Source of the DNA: Methanosarcina sp. UBA5
GTDB taxonomy: Archaea; Halobacteriota; Methanosarcinia; Methanosarcinales; Methanosarcinaceae
DNA: 54,002 bases
Assembly (NCBI RefSeq): GCF_002505485.1
Contig: NZ_DAVG01000019.1
Coordinates: 1-54,002 of the forward strand
Direction of reading: 5' to 3'
The stretch's first letter is position 1, and each line of letters opens with the position of its first letter. The position numbers and the translations under genes are program-made. The notes under the pieces are model-generated. The model was given only the letters and a program-made list of their open reading frames with translations. It was not told the origin of the DNA and did not search any database. This document shows positions 34,845-43,450 of this stretch, one piece after another.

Positions 34845-35570
34845 ATGGAGAGTTTGTCTACAGGAATCGAAGGGTTGGATACGCTAATGGATGGAGGCTT
34901 TCCTAAAGGAAAAAGTATTCTGGTTACGGGTCCTCCCGGCGCCGGAAAAACTATTCTCGGGATTCATTTCCTGCACAGGAGCTGCGAGCAAGGCAAAAAG
35001 TGTATATTAATTCTTACAAGGGAGCTTACAGAGGACATCCTCAGCCAGTCCCGAGGTCTCAATCTTGACCTCAAGCCTTTTGTAGAGAGTGGACAGCTCA
35101 ATATTAAGAATATCTTTGAAGACAAAATGAACAAAATCAAAAGCGCGTCCAAATTTGGAAAAGGGCTTTGTGCTGTGGATACGGATATAATCGAGTATCT
35201 CAGTTCCATATCTCCGGAAGTTGATGTGATGGTTATCGACAATATAGGGGTAATGGCCATAAACCACGACATAAGAGAATTTGCCGATGAATTCAGTTCT
35301 ATCAGCATTATACTTCTAAAGAATGGATGCACAAGCCTTTTTGTTATGGATGAGGATTCTTACGACCTTACCCACAGGCTTACCGGCTATATGGTTTTCG
35401 GGCTAATCCGGCTCACTTCACAGGAGAATTTCAACTCCGGAAAGACAAAAAAATATCTTTACATTGAGAAAATGCGAGATAAGGCTGTTCCGGTCAAGTA
35501 TTCACTTTTTGATATTACCCCAGAAGGAATGAGAATAATTACAGGCATGAATAATCTATTGGAGGGATGA
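34845..35570 (+). CDS. KaiC-like RecA-superfamily ATPase, copy 1
   Basis: The 241-residue single-domain protein starts with the family signature STGIEGLDTLMDGGFPKGKS and Walker A GPPGAGKT (residues 29-36). The Walker B-type segment VDVMVIDNIGVMA lies near residue 130. Single-domain KaiC-like ATPases are common in archaea, where many interact with signalling or motility proteins; they are not circadian clocks by themselves. It converges with a paralogue and a response regulator at 35881-37450, which suggests one signalling locus. ATG 34845 is preceded by GTGAT. It ends with GGAGG followed by a repeat-rich spacer. Confidence 0.87.
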   Translation: MESLSTGIEGLDTLMDGGFPKGKSILVTGPPGAGKTILGIHFLHRSCEQGKKCILILTRELTEDILSQSRGLNLDLKPFVESGQLNIKNIFEDKMNKIKSASKFGKGLCAVDTDIIEYLSSISPEVDVMVIDNIGVMAINHDIREFADEFSSISIILLKNGCTSLFVMDEDSYDLTHRLTGYMVFGLIRLTSQENFNSGKTKKYLYIEKMRDKAVPVKYSLFDITPEGMRIITGMNNLLEG

Positions 35571-35880
35571 TTTATCTATTGGGATATCATATATTGGAGT
35601 AGTTAGTGGTATATTAGATTGATGAGTAATATATAGGAGTACTAAGTGATCTATTGGATACATAAATGATCTACTAGAGATCTACTAGAAGTATAAATGA
35701 TCTATTGAAGGTGTGAGACCTGTTAGAAGCATGAATGATCTGTTAGAGGTAATGGTCTATCAATAGTGTAAAATCAAAATACTGAAAAATATGAAATGGC
35801 TTGCTTTTGGGTTCTGACCATTTCCTTAACCTGACATTTGCGGAATAAACTGATATCAGGTATATAGTGAAAACGGAATG
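35571..35880. repeat. Convergent spacer with GATCTATTG-type repeats
   Basis: ATGATCTATTGGA-, ATGATCTACTAGA- and ATGATCTGTTAGA-like words recur roughly every 20 to 35 bases from 35575 to 35765. No gene with a start signal is seen. The last 100 bases hold the 3' flank of the response regulator. Confidence 0.65.
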
Positions 35881-36759
35881 TCAGCCTGTTTTTATAAGGA
35901 ATTCACAGCAATCATTCCTGTTCCCTATAGTTTTCAGCGCCTCTACACTGAAGTCAGAGTCCACTTTCAAAGTTATATTCGAGAATATTTTGCGGGTCAA
36001 AGTGCACAAAATAGGGTTTTTACGGGCTTCTTCCCCTTGCCAGGGGCACTTTGTTCCTCTGATTATCCACGAACTTTCTTTTTCACCCTTTTCAGAGGAA
36101 AAGCTTCCGCCCAGCTGGTTCATTATCTCGGCACAGACCTTACCTGCATAAGCGAAATCCAGTTCCCTGTTCTCAAGGTGGTATATATCAAGCAGCGTTT
36201 TTTCAACCATGCTTGTCATCTGGTTAATTATGACTTTCTTCTCTTCATTGGAAACAACCCCAAGCAGAGTGGGAATGATTGCAGTAAGGATATTCTGTAC
36301 CCGATTTTTTATCTCAAGGCTGTTTCGGTCAGCTACCAGCCGGTCATGCATGCATTTTACCCTGAGTAAGGATTTCACTCGGGTCTTAAGCTCAAGCCTG
36401 TTTATCGGTTTCGTAAGGAAATCATCAGCCCCGGCTTCAATTCCCTTTATCCTGTCTTCAATATCGGAAAGAGCAGTGAGCATCAAAATCGGGATGAACT
36501 GAGTTTCTGGGTCGTCTTTGACAATTTTGCAGACCTCATAGCCGCTTATTTCAGGCATCATGACATCCAGCAAGATCATATCGAGCTTTTCTTCCTTTAA
36601 TTTCTGGATAGCCTCCCTTCCGCTGCTGGCAGTAATAACATCATAGTGCTCCACTGAAAGGTAAGCTTCTATAAGCTCTATGTTCTCAAGCAAATCATCG
36701 ACGATCAGGATTTTAGGTTTCCTCCTTTCATTCTGCAAGGCTTTATCCCCCAGACTCAC
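35881..36759 (-). CDS. Response regulator with methanogen-type output domain
   Basis: The 292-residue protein has an N-terminal receiver domain: acidic pair Asp21-Asp22, phosphoacceptor Asp65 in LLDVMMPE, Thr95 and Lys117 (TKP). A helical linker (residues 125-190) leads to a C-terminal domain with a G..C.W...........C....... and EALKTIGNRNDCCEFLI pattern, which I recall from the methanogen output domain 1 (MetOD1) group; this name is from memory. Conserved Cys residues there may bind a metal or ligand. The GTG start (36757-36759) lies within the end of the KaiC-like gene, a 17-base overlap, so the two are coupled. Confidence 0.82.
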   Translation of the reverse strand: MSLGDKALQNERRKPKILIVDDLLENIELIEAYLSVEHYDVITASSGREAIQKLKEEKLDMILLDVMMPEISGYEVCKIVKDDPETQFIPILMLTALSDIEDRIKGIEAGADDFLTKPINRLELKTRVKSLLRVKCMHDRLVADRNSLEIKNRVQNILTAIIPTLLGVVSNEEKKVIINQMTSMVEKTLLDIYHLENRELDFAYAGKVCAEIMNQLGGSFSSEKGEKESSWIIRGTKCPWQGEEARKNPILCTLTRKIFSNITLKVDSDFSVEALKTIGNRNDCCEFLIKTG

Positions 36760-37450
36760 GAATTACGATTCCTTCAGATGTGATTTCAAAAACAGACATT
36801 TCAGGGGAAATAGGGGTGCTGCGCATCTTGGGTATGCTCAAGTAGCGCTCCATTTTTCCAAGATAAGAATTCTCCCTTACCAGCAGGCGGATAGACCCAT
36901 AGACCGAATATTCGGCAAGCTGGTAAGTCATGTTGTGTGCGGACTCATCCATGATTAAAAGAGCGGTGCAGCCTTTTTTCCTTACCAGGTAATTCAGCGC
37001 GTCAAATTGATCTCTAAGCCTTTTTATGGATATCCTGAGAGCAAAAGTGCCTATATTATCTATAACAAGACATTCCGTTCCTTCATGTATTAATTCTATA
37101 AGACTTGGGATTTCGATATCAAGGCTTTCAGGCTTGAACCCATATCTGGTCTGTCCTATTATTTCCGAGCGGCTCTCGAAGATATTTTGTATAATAAGTT
37201 GTCCGCTCTCATAGTACGGTGTAAGGTCACGCCCTAGCAGGCTTGCTTGGTAGAGAATGTCTTCAGGAGTTTCCTCGGTTGCGATAATCATACATTTCCT
37301 GCCTTCAAGACAGTTTTTATAAATGAAATGGATTCCGAAGATTGTTTTCCCGCTTCCTGCTATACCAGTTATAAGGGTTACTTTATTTGCAGGATAACCC
37401 CCACTCAGCTTCCTGTCAAGCTCCTCTATGCCTGTTGAAACCCTCTCCAT
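36743..37450 (-). CDS. KaiC-like RecA-superfamily ATPase, copy 2
   Basis: The 235-residue paralogue of the 34845 gene begins STGIEELDRKLSGGYPANKV and has Walker A GIAGSGKT (residues 29-36). The pair share order of motifs and length; copy 2 has IAGS in the P-loop where copy 1 has PPGA. It is the first gene of a two-gene operon with the response regulator that overlaps its 3' end, so the ATPase and regulator probably work in one pathway. The ATG at 37448-37450 has no strong ribosome binding site. Function beyond ATP hydrolysis is unknown. Confidence 0.87.
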   Translation of the reverse strand: MERVSTGIEELDRKLSGGYPANKVTLITGIAGSGKTIFGIHFIYKNCLEGRKCMIIATEETPEDILYQASLLGRDLTPYYESGQLIIQNIFESRSEIIGQTRYGFKPESLDIEIPSLIELIHEGTECLVIDNIGTFALRISIKRLRDQFDALNYLVRKKGCTALLIMDESAHNMTYQLAEYSVYGSIRLLVRENSYLGKMERYLSIPKMRSTPISPEMSVFEITSEGIVIRESGG

Positions 37451-38041
37451 TTTTGTAAATCCTCACTCTTTCTATACTTTACCCTTATAGCTTCCCGTAC
37501 TATGAATTTATATAAAATTATTAACTTGAAGGCTTAGGAACAGTCTCTAAATAATCCTGAGATTTAGAAACTGTTTATAATTAAAGAAACGTTTATTATT
37601 TTCATTAGTTTTACAGTAGTTATTATCAAAACCCATCTATTTTATTTTTTTAATTGAGTTGTACTGCTAATTCTGTCCCACTTACTATATATTTTTATTT
37701 ACTCCTCTGTTATCCTTATCCAGTTTGAACTCTTTGTACTGAATTTTCAGGATGGTCTTTTCCCATGCCATATATTTAAAATTCAAAATCTTACTTCCTG
37801 TACTTCCCTTCGCATTTCCTGCCACCTCATACCCTACATATCCCTTCTTTTACTAACTTTTGTCTTTTTTTGGCCACCTTGATTTCTATTACCTATTTCT
37901 CCTCTTTGCTATGCTTTTCGTCCCCTTTTTACTCTTTTGTGCCTCTTTTCTGTCCTATTTCTCTCGACCTGTATTCCCTGCTGCCTTAATTTCAAGAGAA
38001 AAGTTTAATATAGATAGCTTCTATCAATAGTGCTGCACCAA
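37451..38041. other. Pyrimidine-rich spacer
   Basis: From about 37670 to 37980 the plus strand is rich in C and T with loosely repeated words such as CCTATTTCTCCT. No ORF with a ribosome binding site is seen. TTTAATATAGAT at about 38004-38016 could be the box A of the tRNA promoter. Confidence 0.4.
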
Positions 38042-38135
38042 GGGCTCGTAGGGTAGCCAGGATATCCTAATGGGCTTCGAAGTAAGATAATTACGAAGAT
38101 ACCCATTGACTCGCGTTCGAATCGCGGCGGGCCCG
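38042..38135 (+). tRNA. tRNA-Arg (UCG) with a 20-nt intron
   Basis: The acceptor stem is GGGCTCG with CGGGCCC (one T-G pair) and discriminator G135. The T arm is TCGCG-TTCGAAT-CGCGG. The anticodon stem ATGGG/CCCAT encloses CTTCGAA once the intron at 38081-38100 (AGTAAGATAATTACGAAGAT) is removed, giving anticodon TCG. The intron sits at the canonical 37/38 site and should fold into a bulge-helix-bulge for the archaeal splicing endonuclease. Confidence 0.9.
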
Positions 38136-38851
38136 CTTGCTTATTTTATCCTTCTTATCTATTCTGCGAAAGCAGTGTATTTTTTTCCAGACTATCTTTT
38201 TCAGAGTACCTTCTTAAGTAGAAATGTACTGGATATTTTGTACTGGATATTTTCCTGAAGAATAGCAGGCCGCATGATTACAAAAAGGAGTTTTTGTACG
38301 TAAATCTGAAGACTCTTAAGAGTTAATAGTAAATTTCTAATATTCGAGTAAAACCTGATTTTTAAATCTATTTTTAAACCTGATTCTTAAACCCATTTAA
38401 ACCTGTTTCTTAAACCTGTTTTTAAACCCGTTTTTAAGCCTGATTCTTAAACCTGTTTTTAAACCCATTTTTAAGCCTGATTTTAAACCCGTTTTTAAAC
38501 CTGATTTTAAAAACCCGATATTAGATTTCGCAATAAATATTAAAATTATATTAGAGTCAAATTAATATATTGAAATGATATATTTCTCTATGGGAAAGGG
38601 GAAACCAAGCAATAAAACAATTCACTGGTGAAACGAGACTTATAAGCCAATATAATTGCTTTACAAAGTTATTCCTTGAGACTCGATCTATTGTAGTTTT
38701 TCTTTAGAGTTTTCTGGTCAATGTGGGTTTTGTGGCATGGGCAGATGGGAGTTTTCACTGCATTCTTAATTCTAACGAGCCAGGCCTCAGAAAAAGGGTA
38801 ATTAAAAGCAAAAAGGTACGATGCAAATCAGGAGGAGCTGTTAAAGGTCAT
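38136..38851. other. Spacer upstream of the N-ATPase operon, with 12-16-bp repeats
   Basis: From about 38350 to 38518 units of AAACCTGATTTTTAAACCCG type repeat about ten times. ATTATATTAGAG at 38544-38555 and CAATATAATTGC at 38648-38659 are TATA-like and could drive the atp operon. An upstream frame from 38723 joins atpD but is not needed by the beta subunit. Confidence 0.6.
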
Positions 38852-40261
38852 ATGGAAGACAAAAATAGTCCCCTGAATCTCGGCAAGGTCATCTCGGTGC
38901 GCGGCAGCATCGTAGATGTATTGTTCGAGAGGCACTTGCCAGCTGTATATACACTGCTACGTGCAGGAAAGGAAAATCAAATTGCCATAGAGGTTTTGAC
39001 CCAGCTTGACGCACATCGTGTTCGCGGAATTGCTCTGACCTCCACCGAGGGGCTTTCTCGAAGCATGGCAGTGGAAGACACAGGTGGACCTTTGAAAGCG
39101 CCTGTAGGTAGGGAAATCCTTTCGAGAATGTTCGATGTATTTGGAGATACCATAGACCGCAGGAAGTCTCTGTCTAATGTTCAATGGCGTTCAATCCATC
39201 AAGCTCCACCGCCACTGGTACGTCGGTCTACTATGTCTGAAATCTTCGAGACTGGTATCAAAGCTATAGATGTCCTGGTACCGCTTGAGCGCGGAGGTAA
39301 AGCGGGTCTATTCGGAGGAGCGGGTGTTGGCAAGACAGTGTTGCTAACCGAGATGATTCACAATGTAGTCAAGCAACATCAGGGAGTGAGCATATTTTGC
39401 GGAATAGGCGAGCGTTGTCGAGAAGGGGAAGAACTTTATCGTGCTATGAAAGAAGCGGGTGTGCTTCCGAATACGGTTATGGTGTTCGGCCAGATGAACG
39501 AGCCACCAGGCGCCCGTTTTCGTGTAGGTCATACGGCGCTGACAATGGCAGAGTACTTTAGGGACGATGAGCGCCGAGATGTGCTACTGCTTATAGATAA
39601 TATTTTCAGGTTTATTCAGGCTGGTTCCGAAGTATCCGGCTTGATGGGGCAGATGCCTTCACGCCTGGGATATCAGCCGACCTTGGGCACTGAATTATCC
39701 GAGCTGGAAGAGCGCATATCTACTACCGATGCCGGGGCCATAATGTCAATTCAAGCGGTGTATGTGCCTGCTGATGATTTTACTGATCCTTCGGCTGTGC
39801 ACACATTCTCACATCTGTCGGCATCAATTGTTCTCTCTCGCAAAAGGGCAAGCGAGGGGCTTTATCCGGCAATTGATCCTTTGCAGTCAAATTCCAAAAT
39901 GGCCACACCTGGCATTATTGGCGAAAGGCATTATCGCCTGGCCCAGAAAATCCGGCAGACGCTTGCGCAATACTCCGAACTCAAGGATATTATCTCAATG
40001 CTTGGCCTGGAACAGCTATCTCCTGAGGACCGCAATATAGTCGCTCGTGCCCGCCGCCTGGAACGTTTTCTGACACAGCCATTTTTCACCACCGAGCAGT
40101 TTACAGGCATTAAAGGCAAATCTGTCAGCCTTTCAGATGCGCTTGATGGCTGCGAACGTATCTTGCGTGATGAATTCAAAGACTACCCTGAAAGCGACCT
40201 CTACATGATCGGAACAATTGATGAGGCAATAGCAAAAAAATCAAGCAGGGAGAAATCATGA
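38852..40261 (+). CDS. atpD: N-ATPase beta subunit
   Basis: The 469-residue protein is a full-length F-type beta subunit, the catalytic subunit of the F1 headpiece. It has P-loop GGAGVGKT (about residue 155), the catalytic Glu in GIGERCREGEE, and the DELSEEE-equivalent catch region near the C terminus is replaced by EYSELKDIISMLGLEQLSPE. The frame could start 43 codons earlier, but ATG 38852 matches the family N terminus (GKVISVRGSIVDV) and has AAAGGT just upstream. First gene of a nine-gene operon; its stop overlaps atpC (ATGA). Arg codons are mostly CGT/CGC, unlike the AGA/AGG-rich neighbours. Confidence 0.95.
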   Translation: MEDKNSPLNLGKVISVRGSIVDVLFERHLPAVYTLLRAGKENQIAIEVLTQLDAHRVRGIALTSTEGLSRSMAVEDTGGPLKAPVGREILSRMFDVFGDTIDRRKSLSNVQWRSIHQAPPPLVRRSTMSEIFETGIKAIDVLVPLERGGKAGLFGGAGVGKTVLLTEMIHNVVKQHQGVSIFCGIGERCREGEELYRAMKEAGVLPNTVMVFGQMNEPPGARFRVGHTALTMAEYFRDDERRDVLLLIDNIFRFIQAGSEVSGLMGQMPSRLGYQPTLGTELSELEERISTTDAGAIMSIQAVYVPADDFTDPSAVHTFSHLSASIVLSRKRASEGLYPAIDPLQSNSKMATPGIIGERHYRLAQKIRQTLAQYSELKDIISMLGLEQLSPEDRNIVARARRLERFLTQPFFTTEQFTGIKGKSVSLSDALDGCERILRDEFKDYPESDLYMIGTIDEAIAKKSSREKS

Positions 40262-40662
40262 ACTCAGAACTCATGAATCTTACGATTCTTCTGCCTTTCC
40301 AGGTCTTTGCCGAAAAGAAAGGCGTGTCACGTATAGTTGCAGAGGGCCGTGAAGGTTCATTTGGACTTCTGCCACACCGACTCGATTGTGTAGCGGCTTT
40401 GGAACCTGGAATTCTTACCTACGAAACCGAAGCAGAGGGCGAAGTCTATTTGGCAGTCGATGAAGGCGTACTCATCAAGACTGGTCAGGATGTGCTTGTC
40501 TCGGTACGTGATGCCATTTTCGGAACAGACTTAAGCCAACTGTACGAGGCAGTAGAGGAAGAGTTCTTGACCTTAGATGAGACTGAGCAAAAAATTCGTT
40601 CAGTAATGGCAAAGTTGGAAATCGGGCTTATACGCCGCTTAGCGGAGTTTCAGAATGTCTGA
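40258..40662 (+). CDS. atpC: N-ATPase epsilon subunit
   Basis: The 134-residue protein has the epsilon beta-sandwich start (TILLPFQVFAEKKGVSRIVA, then GREGSFGLLPHRLDCVAALE) and a short helical C terminus. The epsilon subunit joins the F1 rotor with gamma and regulates ATP hydrolysis. Its start is in the atpD stop codon (4-base overlap), and its stop overlaps atpQ by 8 bases. The second helix is shorter than in some bacterial homologues. Confidence 0.9.
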   Translation: MNSELMNLTILLPFQVFAEKKGVSRIVAEGREGSFGLLPHRLDCVAALEPGILTYETEAEGEVYLAVDEGVLIKTGQDVLVSVRDAIFGTDLSQLYEAVEEEFLTLDETEQKIRSVMAKLEIGLIRRLAEFQNV

Positions 40663-40993
40663 CAGAGAACCAGATAAACCTTTAAGGGACAAGTCACCTC
40701 TTGCCCGTAAAGTAGAGACAAAAGCTGAACGCAAACTCAGAGCGCAGCGGCATGTGGACCGAACGGTCTGGCTTGGTTTGGGCATGATGGGGCTCATAGG
40801 TTGGTCGGTAGCAGTTCCAACGCTAATTGGTGCTGCACTTGGGCTCTGGTTAGATAAGCACTATCCAGCAAGTTTTTCCTGGACACTCACGATGCTTATT
40901 CTCGGTCTGTTTATCGGCTGCTTGAATGCATGGCATTGGGTGGCTAAGGAGCATAGGGAAATGCAAGAGGAACAGGAGGATTACAATGAATGA
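40655..40993 (+). CDS. atpQ: N-ATPase accessory membrane protein AtpQ (AtpI/AtpZ-like)
   Basis: The 112-residue protein has a charged N terminus, two membrane helices (about residues 47-65 and 74-93) and a charged C-terminal tail. GLGLW-like GAALGLWLDKHYP between the helices resembles AtpI/AtpZ proteins, which help assemble the c ring or carry Mg2+/Ca2+. In N-ATPase operons this gene sits after atpC and is called atpQ; the symbol is taken from operon order. It overlaps atpR by 8 bases. Confidence 0.85.
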   Translation: MSDREPDKPLRDKSPLARKVETKAERKLRAQRHVDRTVWLGLGMMGLIGWSVAVPTLIGAALGLWLDKHYPASFSWTLTMLILGLFIGCLNAWHWVAKEHREMQEEQEDYNE

Positions 40994-41303
40994 AATATTG
41001 AATCTTATTCTGTCTCTGATAGCTGGTTTTCTGCTCGGAGCTGTTTTCTTCGGAGGGCTCTGGTGGACGGTTCAGAAGGGACTTTCATCCCGAAGGCGGC
41101 CTGCATTCTGGTTCCTTGGCAGCCTGTTAATACGGACCAGCATCGCCATATCTGGATTCTACTTTGCTTCGGACGGCCATTGGGAGAGGTTGCTAATATG
41201 CATGTTTGGATTTTTTGTTATGCGTCAGGTAGTAGTTAGACTCACCAGACTGCCGGAGGAAGATCAGAATCAACTGACAAAGGAGGCCAGTAATGCGACT
41301 TAG
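40986..41303 (+). CDS. atpR: N-ATPase accessory membrane protein AtpR
   Basis: The 105-residue protein has three membrane helices and a conserved Arg in SLLIRTSIAISGFY. AtpR is found only in N-ATPase operons and is thought to help assembly of the rotor ring. ATG 40986 is chosen over an earlier in-frame ATG at 40926 because AGGAGG (40975-40980) is 5 bases away. It overlaps atpQ by 8 bases and atpB by 11 bases. Confidence 0.85.
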   Translation: MNEILNLILSLIAGFLLGAVFFGGLWWTVQKGLSSRRRPAFWFLGSLLIRTSIAISGFYFASDGHWERLLICMFGFFVMRQVVVRLTRLPEEDQNQLTKEASNAT

Positions 41304-41991
41304 TCCTGATGAGCTGATTTTCTGGCAATATGGCTTTATCAAACTTAATGCCACGATTGTATATACCTGGGGGCTAATGCTGATAATGGTGGTTAGCTCA
41401 AAAATCATTACAAGCAAACTCTCTACGGGTCTGGAACGTTCCCGCTGGCAAAACATCTTGGAAATTATTGTTACAAGCATATTAGAACAAATTGAAGACA
41501 TTGGTCTGGATCAGCCGAAGAAGTATCTAGGCTTTTTGGGCACGCTTTTTCTGTTTATTGGCATGGCTAATCTTTGCATTATTATCCCAGGCTATGAACC
41601 ACCAACCGGATCACTTTCAACGACGGCTGCGCTCGCATTATGTGTGTTTGTAGCAGTGCCACTCTTCGGCATAGAAGAGCAAGGAGTTGGTAACTACCTT
41701 AAGACGTACACAGAGCCGACGATCATTATGCTGCCATTTAATATTATCAGCGAATTATCTCGCACTCTGGCTCTTGCAATTCGTTTGTTCGGTAATATAA
41801 TGAGCGGGTCGATGATTGTCGCCATTTTGCTGACTATTACTCCGTTCATCTTTCCAATTGTCATGACTGTTCTTGGTTTGCTCGTTGGTACGGTGCAAGC
41901 CTATATCTTCAGCGTTCTGGCCACAGTTTACATCGCAGCTGCTACACGTGAGCACAAGCATGGACCTAAAACGGGAGCAAAAGAAGGCTGA
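41293..41991 (+). CDS. atpB: N-ATPase subunit a
   Basis: The 232-residue membrane protein has five to six helices and the conserved Arg in LSRTLALAIRLFGNIMSG that faces the c-ring carboxylates and is needed for ion movement. It forms the ion channel of the Fo stator. ATG 41293 overlaps the end of atpR and follows AAAGGAGG (41279-41286). A tripled 14-bp repeat separates it from atpE. Confidence 0.93.
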   Translation: MRLSPDELIFWQYGFIKLNATIVYTWGLMLIMVVSSKIITSKLSTGLERSRWQNILEIIVTSILEQIEDIGLDQPKKYLGFLGTLFLFIGMANLCIIIPGYEPPTGSLSTTAALALCVFVAVPLFGIEEQGVGNYLKTYTEPTIIMLPFNIISELSRTLALAIRLFGNIMSGSMIVAILLTITPFIFPIVMTVLGLLVGTVQAYIFSVLATVYIAAATREHKHGPKTGAKEG

Positions 41992-42013
41992 ACAGGAGCA
42001 GGTGAATTGAAGC

Positions 42014-42055
42014 AACAACAACAGAGGAACAACAACAGAGGAACAACAACAGAGG
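42014..42055 (+). promoter_or_regulatory. Tripled 14-bp repeat carrying the atpE ribosome binding site
   Basis: Three perfect copies of AACAACAACAGAGG at 42014-42027, 42028-42041 and 42042-42055. Each carries AGAGG; the last is 7 bases from the atpE ATG. Because the c ring needs many copies per complex, a translation enhancer here is plausible, which is inference. Confidence 0.75.
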
Positions 42056-42062
42056 AAACACT

Positions 42063-42338
42063 ATGGCTATGGACACTTATTCAACTACAATCGCAGTGGC
42101 ATCAATTGCCACCTCTGGCATCACGATAGCTATTGGAGTTATCGCGCCTGCAATTGGTGAAGGGCGTTCGATTGCAACAGCATTGAGTTCACTGGCACAG
42201 CAACCAGATGCTTCCGCAACAATAACCAGGACTTTGTTTGTGGGATTGGCTATGATAGAGTCTCTAGCTATCTATTGTTTTGTGGTCTCTATGATTCTCA
42301 TTTTTGCCAACCCGTTCTGGTCCCGTGCACTCACCTAA
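42063..42338 (+). CDS. atpE: N-ATPase subunit c
   Basis: The 91-residue hairpin protein has two membrane helices. The ion site of Na+-type c subunits is present: Glu33 on helix 1 (GEGRS), Glu66-Ser67 on helix 2 (MIESLAIY) and Tyr71. The polar loop is LAQQPDAS, without the usual Arg; N-type c subunits are known to carry this form. Na+ coupling is predicted from these residues. ATG 42063 has AGAGG 7 bases upstream in a repeated sequence. Confidence 0.93.
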   Translation: MAMDTYSTTIAVASIATSGITIAIGVIAPAIGEGRSIATALSSLAQQPDASATITRTLFVGLAMIESLAIYCFVVSMILIFANPFWSRALT

Positions 42339-42357
42339 ACTAAAGAGGAAAATAATC

Positions 42358-43443
42358 ATGCCGCTGATCGATTGGTTTACTGTCGTTGCGCAGGTGGTCA
42401 ATTTCCTCATCCTGGTGTGGTTGTTGAAGCGTTTTCTTTACAAACCGATACTCAATGCAGTCGATGCACGCGAGAAAAAGGTAGCAGATGAACTTAAGAA
42501 TGCGGATGCAAAAGAAGCAGAGGCACAAAAAGAGAAAGATGATTTCAAGCATAAGAACGAGGAATTCGATCAGCAGCGCAGTGCTCTCCTGAACAAGGCA
42601 AAGGAAGAAGCGAAAGCTGAACATCAGCGGCTTCTCGAAGAAATAAGGAAGGAAGCCTCCGATTTGAGAGCAAAACAACAGGAGGCATTAAGGAACGAAG
42701 AACAGAATTTAAGTCAGGAAATCAGCCACCGGACCCAGCAGGAAGTCTTTAACATCGCGCGAAAAGCATTGACCGATCTGGCTGGAACCAGTTTGGAAGA
42801 GCGCGTAGTTGACGTGTTTGTTCAAAAGCTGCGAAACATGAAAGACGAGGAAAAAAATCAGTTGGTCTCAGCACTTAGTACATCATCAAGTCAGTTGCTA
42901 ATTCGTACTGCATTTGATCTTCCGCAAGCACAGCGTGATTTGATTAAAAAGACGATTAAAGAAACTCTTGGTATAGAAACTCAACCCAGGTTCGAAACCG
43001 CACCAGATCTTGTCAGTGGTATTGAATTAACCACAGACGGACAAAAAGTGGCATGGAGCATTGCAGATTATCTTTCATCACTGCAAAAAAGTATCGATAA
43101 CCTGCTGAAAGAGAAAAACACGAGTAAAGCCAAAACCAAGTCTCAAACTAAAAACAACAAACCCAGGTCGGAAAACGAACCAGAGGCTGAACAAGAGCCT
43201 GAAGCTGAGACTAATAAACCCAAATTGAAAACTGAATCAGAAGTCGAAACCAAACCTGAAACTGATTATAATAAGCCCAAATCGAGAAAAGAGCCGGAGA
43301 TTGAACAGGAATCTGATGCAGAACAAGAACTTGATGCAGAACAAGAACCTGAAGCAGGACAAGAATCTGCTAAACAGCAATCTGAAACTAAGTCTGAACC
43401 TGTGGCTAAGCAGGAGATTAATCCCAAACTAGAGCCAACATAA
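42358..43443 (+). CDS. atpF: N-ATPase subunit b fused to a delta-like domain, with acidic tail
   Basis: The 361-residue protein has one N-terminal membrane helix (residues 7-22) and a long charged coiled coil (about residues 35-145), the peripheral stalk. Residues about 160-250 look like the C-terminal delta/OSCP region, which explains the absence of a separate delta gene, as in other N-ATPases. The last 110 residues (from about 43111) are unusual: Glu/Lys/Pro/Gln-rich with repeats such as EPEAEQEPEAE and QELDAEQEPEA. ATG 42358 (after AGAGGAAAATAATC) is chosen over the earlier frame start at 42304. Codons for Arg are CGT/CGC. Confidence 0.9.
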   Translation: MPLIDWFTVVAQVVNFLILVWLLKRFLYKPILNAVDAREKKVADELKNADAKEAEAQKEKDDFKHKNEEFDQQRSALLNKAKEEAKAEHQRLLEEIRKEASDLRAKQQEALRNEEQNLSQEISHRTQQEVFNIARKALTDLAGTSLEERVVDVFVQKLRNMKDEEKNQLVSALSTSSSQLLIRTAFDLPQAQRDLIKKTIKETLGIETQPRFETAPDLVSGIELTTDGQKVAWSIADYLSSLQKSIDNLLKEKNTSKAKTKSQTKNNKPRSENEPEAEQEPEAETNKPKLKTESEVETKPETDYNKPKSRKEPEIEQESDAEQELDAEQEPEAGQESAKQQSETKSEPVAKQEINPKLEPT

Positions 43444-43450
43444 AGAGCTA

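Noticed and set aside
35867..36369. ORFs antisense to the response regulator
   Set aside because: They shadow the conserved C-terminal domain of the response regulator and start inside the spacer without signal.
38350..38518. AAACCTG/TTTTTAAACCC repeats as a CRISPR or telomere-like array
   Set aside because: Units are 12-16 bp, contiguous and degenerate, with no unique spacers; a simple tandem repeat fits better.
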